Source of the DNA: CABHOJ01 sp965649545
GTDB taxonomy: Bacteria > Pseudomonadota > Gammaproteobacteria > Burkholderiales > Methylophilaceae
Length of the DNA: 17,940 nucleotides
NCBI GenBank assembly: GCA_965649545.1
Contig: CBFGLF010000028.1
Coordinates: 1 to 17,940 of the forward strand
Direction: 5' to 3'
Positions 14,908 to 17,940 of this stretch are shown here, one piece after another (the stretch's first letter is position 1; each line of letters starts with the position of its first letter). A model generated the notes under the pieces. The model made no database searches. It saw only the letters and a program-made list of their open reading frames with translations, and was not told where the DNA came from. The position numbers and the translations under genes are program-made.

Positions 14908-15372
14908 ATGTCGCATTATAACGTGAAGCCTATCAGGCTCGATTTCAAGCCCTCCTACCGGCTGGCAACGATATTGTGCGTTGCTGCGTTGGTGGTTTGC
15001 CTGGTGCTGGGCTCACTGGCCATCCCTGTCTGGATCAAGCCCATCGGTATCGTTCTGGTGCTGGCAGCGTGTGCTTATCATGCACTGGATGCGCTCAGGC
15101 GCCTGCCACGTTCATGCCGCAGCCTGCACATGAATGCCAAGGGCGAGTGGCGCCTGGAACTCCTCGACGGCAGCGTACAGGATGCGGTCATCCTGCCCAG
15201 CAGTTTCGTCGCACCCTATCTTACGGTATTGAATTGCAGCCTGACGGGAAGGTGGTCGCGTTATCACCTCGTTATCCTGCCGGATGCGCTGGACGCGGAG
15301 TCGTTCCGGCGTTTGCGCGTCTGGTTACGCTGGGGCTATCAGGCCTCGGAGGCCGAGACGGCAGACGCCTGA
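14908..15372 (+). CDS. YgfX-like small membrane protein
   Basis: A 154-residue protein. After a short basic N-terminus come two membrane helices (about residues 16-36 and 40-58), then a soluble domain with WRLELLDGSVQDAVILPSSF and RYHLVILPDALDAESFRRLR, and a terminal Trp-rich LRVWLRWGY. This is the layout of YgfX (CptA), which in E. coli is reported as a toxin affecting MreB and FtsZ and is encoded beside sdhE (ygfY). I chose the ATG with an AGAGGTGAG ribosome binding site; an in-frame start 19 codons upstream lies inside ygfZ and is unlikely. No sdhE-type antitoxin neighbour is in the window. It is divergent from ygfZ and overlaps mxaL convergently by 34 bases. The toxin role is not implied here. 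Confidence 0.75.
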   Translation: MSHYNVKPIRLDFKPSYRLATILCVAALVVCLVLGSLAIPVWIKPIGIVLVLAACAYHALDALRRLPRSCRSLHMNAKGEWRLELLDGSVQDAVILPSSFVAPYLTVLNCSLTGRWSRYHLVILPDALDAESFRRLRVWLRWGYQASEAETADA

Positions 15373-16367
15373 GGTTTCCGACGGCGCGCCAACCAGCCGC
15401 GCACAGCGTTGCGGCTCGCCTGTACCGGATGTTTCGGCAGGTAAGCCGTGATGAACAGCAAGCCGGCGATGGAGGCCAGTACCCAGCGCAACGGGTAGTC
15501 GGCCGTATCACGCCGAGCCGGACGCTGTTTCTTCATGGCGCTGAGGATATCCTGCAGGCTATCGCCATTGACGTACAAGCCGTTCACTTCCTTCGCCAGA
15601 TCCTTCAGGTAGGGCTCGTCCAGCTTGGAGAGATAACGGTCGCTCTCGCCGCCGGCGACGTTATCGTCACGCACGCCGATGTTGGCTTCCGAGATCTGGG
15701 CGATCCCCGGCTGCATGGCGAAGCTCTCGCTCGACCAGTAACCGATGACCTGATTCTCCGAATCCAGCTTGGGGATGGGGGTGCCCTTGTCGCTGCCGAT
15801 GCCGACGAACAACCAGTCGTTGCCGCCCTGGAAATTCGCCAGATCCTGGGTATTGAACGCGTGTAGCTTCGGAGCCTCTTCGCCATCGGTGAAGAACACC
15901 ACCTGAGACGATTGCGGGAACGAGCGCAGCGTGCGTGCGAGGTTCGGCATGCTGTTGCGGATGCGGCTATTGCCGGACCAGGCGGTTCGCCAGTCCAGGT
16001 GGGCGATGGTGTCCTGGATGGCGTCGTAGTTCTCGCAGACTTCGATCGGCCGGTACATGGCGGCGACGCTGACACCGGCGAACAAGGCGATGCTGACGCT
16101 GGTGCCGCACGGCATGGATGCGACCACGCGCTTCATCATGTAACGCATGTGCTCGGCACGCGACACGGGCTTGCCGTTGAGCGTGGTATCGACCACGTTC
16201 ATGCTCTGCGAGATATCGGCGACGAGCATATAGCTGTAGATGTTGCGCTTGAGCGGGATGGTCGGGTTGAACAACGCGATCACCAGTAACAGGAAGGCGG
16301 CCGTCAGCAGCGCCACATCATGGCGATGGCGGAAGTAATTGAAGATGCGTTTGAGGTGATGTTTCAT
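15339..16367 (-). CDS. mxaL: VWA-domain protein, MxaL type
   Basis: A 342-residue membrane-bound von Willebrand factor A protein. It has an N-terminal helix (about 17-35), a metal-ion-dependent adhesion site starting DISQS (Asp51, Ser53, Ser55), and FTDGEE with Asp161. A second helix lies near the C-terminus (about 294-310), followed by a basic tail. MxaL is one of the proteins needed, with MxaA and MxaK, for calcium insertion into PQQ methanol dehydrogenase in the periplasm. The assignment rests on order: it follows an mxaK-like gene by 10 bases and an mxaC-like VWA gene before that. Its last 34 bases overlap the 3' end of the convergent ygfX. It could instead be a generic Bat-like VWA protein, but the context favours MxaL. 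Confidence 0.8.
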   Translation of the reverse strand: MKHHLKRIFNYFRHRHDVALLTAAFLLLVIALFNPTIPLKRNIYSYMLVADISQSMNVVDTTLNGKPVSRAEHMRYMMKRVVASMPCGTSVSIALFAGVSVAAMYRPIEVCENYDAIQDTIAHLDWRTAWSGNSRIRNSMPNLARTLRSFPQSSQVVFFTDGEEAPKLHAFNTQDLANFQGGNDWLFVGIGSDKGTPIPKLDSENQVIGYWSSESFAMQPGIAQISEANIGVRDDNVAGGESDRYLSKLDEPYLKDLAKEVNGLYVNGDSLQDILSAMKKQRPARRDTADYPLRWVLASIAGLLFITAYLPKHPVQASRNAVRGWLARRRKPQASAVSASEA

Positions 16368-16377
16368 GCGCCTAGAC

Positions 16378-16914
16378 TCAAGGGAGACCGATCGGGATGT
16401 TGCCCATGATGAGCCCCGGATTATCCGATTCGCCCACCCCCGGTGTCGGCGTGGCCGGCAGCATGGTCAATAGACGGTCGAGGTTGTGACGGGTACCCCA
16501 ATGGCTGTTATCGAGCTTCAGCGAGGCGACATAGGCGACCTTGGCCTGACGGAACAGGTATTCGGCCTCGTCTCGCACGGTCATGTTGGCGCCATTGATG
16601 GCCAAGCCGCGCAGGAAGAACATGTTGCCCAGGTTGTGCTGGATGATGGCGCGTTGCTTGTTGGTCGCGGTGTTCAGCAGCTGCGTGTAAAGCAGCGTGG
16701 CTTCCTTGTAGCGCTCGTTGCGGGCCAGCCAATAGGCGGTCGAGAACTTCGCCTCGAAACTCTGGCGGTCGGTATCCGGCGAGCGCGCGGCGATGACGGC
16801 CGCATTGAAATCGTCGATCTGGCGGATGCGGTTGATCTCATACGCCGCGCCAGCCGCAGCCAGTAGGGCCACGACGCTGAATCCCCAGGTCAGTTTGGTT
16901 ACGCTGAGTGCCAT
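16378..16914 (-). CDS. mxaK: MxaK-like methanol dehydrogenase maturation protein
   Basis: A 178-residue protein with an N-terminal membrane anchor (about 9-25, WGFSVVALLAAAGAAYE). A helical, TPR-like middle follows: KFSTAYWLARNERYKEATLL, then QRAIIQHNLGNMFFLRGL and RQAKVAYVASLKLD. It ends GNIPIGLP, an ending I associate with MxaK proteins. It lies between two VWA genes, overlapping the mxaC-like gene by 16 bases, with a GGAGAT ribosome binding site. Family knowledge links MxaK with calcium insertion into methanol dehydrogenase; its biochemical role is not resolved. The identification depends partly on the C-K-L order. Confidence 0.78.
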   Translation of the reverse strand: MALSVTKLTWGFSVVALLAAAGAAYEINRIRQIDDFNAAVIAARSPDTDRQSFEAKFSTAYWLARNERYKEATLLYTQLLNTATNKQRAIIQHNLGNMFFLRGLAINGANMTVRDEAEYLFRQAKVAYVASLKLDNSHWGTRHNLDRLLTMLPATPTPGVGESDNPGLIMGNIPIGLP

Positions 16915-17882
16915 GTTTTGATCTCCAGATATTTCACGCTCAGTAGCAGGCCGATGGTGATCGCGGCAAGTACCAGGAACAGGTTGGTCAGATCCTTACC
17001 GGGAATCTCTTCCATGTAACGGATCGGTTTCTTTTCACGCTGGTTGATGTCGTTCATCGCCGATTCCAGCGATTTCGGGTCTTCCGCCTCGTAGGCCTGG
17101 AAAGGCGTCTTCAACGTCTTGAAGAAATCCCTTAATTCGATCTGTGGGGGTAGTGCGGTATCTTCCTTGGGAACGAAGTTCTCGTCGAAGATACTGATGC
17201 CACCCGGCTGGCGCAGCACGATCCAGTAGAGGCTGATGTGCAGGCGATCGAACCAGTCGCGGATCTTCTGCTGGGTATTGGCGTCGATACGGCCGGCGCC
17301 GTCGGACAACAGGATGACGGCGCGGGAGCCGGAATCCGGCACCTTGTTGAAGAGCCCGGCGACGCTGGTGAGGCCACTGCCGATATTGGTCTGGAACAGG
17401 GCGTTGCCTGCGGTCGCTTCGACCGCGGCGATCACGGCTTCGCGGTTCTCGCTCAGCGGCAATACGTACATGGCCGAGTTACTGAAGGAGATCATGCCAA
17501 ACATGTCGTGCTGGCGCGACTTGACGAAGTTGGTGATGAGCCGTGCAGCCGCCACCGATTTGGTCTCGCCCACGCGACCGGCCTCGCTGCCGGAGAAGGG
17601 GTCATCCATACTCGCGCTACGGTCCAGCACCAGGCCGATCTGCGCGCCGATGCCGACGCGTTCGACCTGTTCCTGGTTGGTATGCGGTTCAGCCAGCGCG
17701 ATGATGATGAACAGCAGGGTCAGCACCGCCAGCGCCTTGAGGATCATGCCGACGAGGTCGGACAAGGGGTCCTTGGGCAGCATGTCGACCCAGGAGTAAG
17801 TGCGGGCGTGGACGCGATCGAGCAGCAGCGGTAGCAAGGCGAGCGGCAACAACCACAAGACGTAAGGATGGGCAAAATCCAT
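16899..17882 (-). CDS. mxaC: VWA-domain protein, MxaC type
   Basis: A 327-residue membrane protein. The N-terminus MDFAHPYVLWLLPLALLPLL is typical of BatA/MxaC VWA proteins (F..P..L.LL), with helices at about 7-21 and 45-64 and a C-terminal helix at about 298-318. The MIDAS is complete: DRSAS (Asp87, Ser89, Ser91), TNIGSG (Thr165) and LLSDGAG (Asp194). The VWA domain would lie in the periplasm or on its face. MxaC is in the methanol dehydrogenase gene set of methylotrophs, though less studied than MxaA/K/L. The start lies 2 bases after the stop of the probable mxaA, and its end overlaps mxaK by 16 bases. The alternative is a Bat operon, but no MoxR ATPase or DUF58 gene is visible here. Confidence 0.8.
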   Translation of the reverse strand: MDFAHPYVLWLLPLALLPLLLDRVHARTYSWVDMLPKDPLSDLVGMILKALAVLTLLFIIIALAEPHTNQEQVERVGIGAQIGLVLDRSASMDDPFSGSEAGRVGETKSVAAARLITNFVKSRQHDMFGMISFSNSAMYVLPLSENREAVIAAVEATAGNALFQTNIGSGLTSVAGLFNKVPDSGSRAVILLSDGAGRIDANTQQKIRDWFDRLHISLYWIVLRQPGGISIFDENFVPKEDTALPPQIELRDFFKTLKTPFQAYEAEDPKSLESAMNDINQREKKPIRYMEEIPGKDLTNLFLVLAAITIGLLLSVKYLEIKTWHSA

Positions 17883-17884
17883 GT

Positions 17885-17940
17885 CTAGGCGCTCTTCATG
17901 GCGTCAGGTTTCAGGCCGCGCTCGCAGTCGCGGCAATGCC
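17885..17940 (-). CDS. C-terminal end of a probable MxaA
   Basis: Only the last 18 codons are visible, ending HCRDCERGLKPDAMKSA before a TAG. The gene continues beyond the window edge. It ends 2 bases before the mxaC start on the same strand. In known methylotroph clusters the gene immediately before mxaC is mxaA, so the identity is inferred from context. The fragment itself, with two cysteines and ERG, is too short to prove it. Confidence 0.5.
   Translation of the reverse strand, partial: HCRDCERGLKPDAMKSA

Noticed and set aside
14976..15866. Plus-strand open frame (296 codons) over ygfX and antisense to mxaL
   Set aside because: It overlaps two better supported genes with recognisable motifs, and has no domain or ribosome binding site.

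Overview
The window looks like chromosomal DNA of a betaproteobacterium, most likely Nitrosomonadales-like and possibly a methylotroph. The reasons are the order glyA-nrdR-ribD, the block pyrG-kdsA-eno-ftsB, high GC content (about 60% by eye), tight gene packing, and a minus-strand run matching the mxaA-C-K-L order of methanol dehydrogenase maturation genes. I see no insertion sequence, prophage, CRISPR array, tRNA or rRNA. The lineage is inferred from gene order and protein motifs, not from a search.

Layout. (1) 1-2719, minus strand: an operon read as iscX, yheT-type hydrolase, phosphomannomutase/phosphoglucomutase, then the N-terminus of a retropepsin-like protease cut by the window edge. 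(2) 2720-3145: a 426-base intergenic region with the iscX promoter, a strong minus-strand intrinsic terminator with no visible gene in front of it, a 26-bp near-palindrome, and a probable glyA promoter. (3) 3146-7503, plus strand: glyA, a small TfoX C-terminal-domain protein, nrdR, a small membrane-anchored unknown, ribD and tatD, with junctions from 1- to 4-base overlaps up to 17 bases. (4) 7504-7698: a very AT-rich spacer holding three clustered DnaA-box matches. (5) 7699-9420: mtnA and a class II aldolase (ald2/fucA-like), together resembling the DHAP shunt for salvage of 5'-deoxynucleosides. (6) 9491-13807: a good promoter, then pyrG, kdsA, eno and ftsB. (7) 13847-15372: ygfZ (minus) divergent from ygfX (plus). 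(8) 15339-17940, minus strand: mxaL, mxaK, mxaC and the last codons of a probable mxaA.

How the genes work together. GlyA supplies one-carbon units, NrdR represses ribonucleotide reductase, RibD makes riboflavin precursors, PyrG makes CTP, KdsA makes Kdo-8-phosphate for lipopolysaccharide (activated with CTP), enolase serves glycolysis, and FtsB joins the divisome. The mutase in the iscX operon also feeds envelope sugars. MxaA/C/K/L-type proteins are linked to maturation (calcium insertion) of periplasmic methanol dehydrogenase, whose structural genes are not in the window.

The least ordinary points are the origin-like spacer at 7504-7698, the mtnA-ald2 pair beside it, the orphan terminator upstream of glyA, and the mxa block that ends at mxaL against housekeeping genes.
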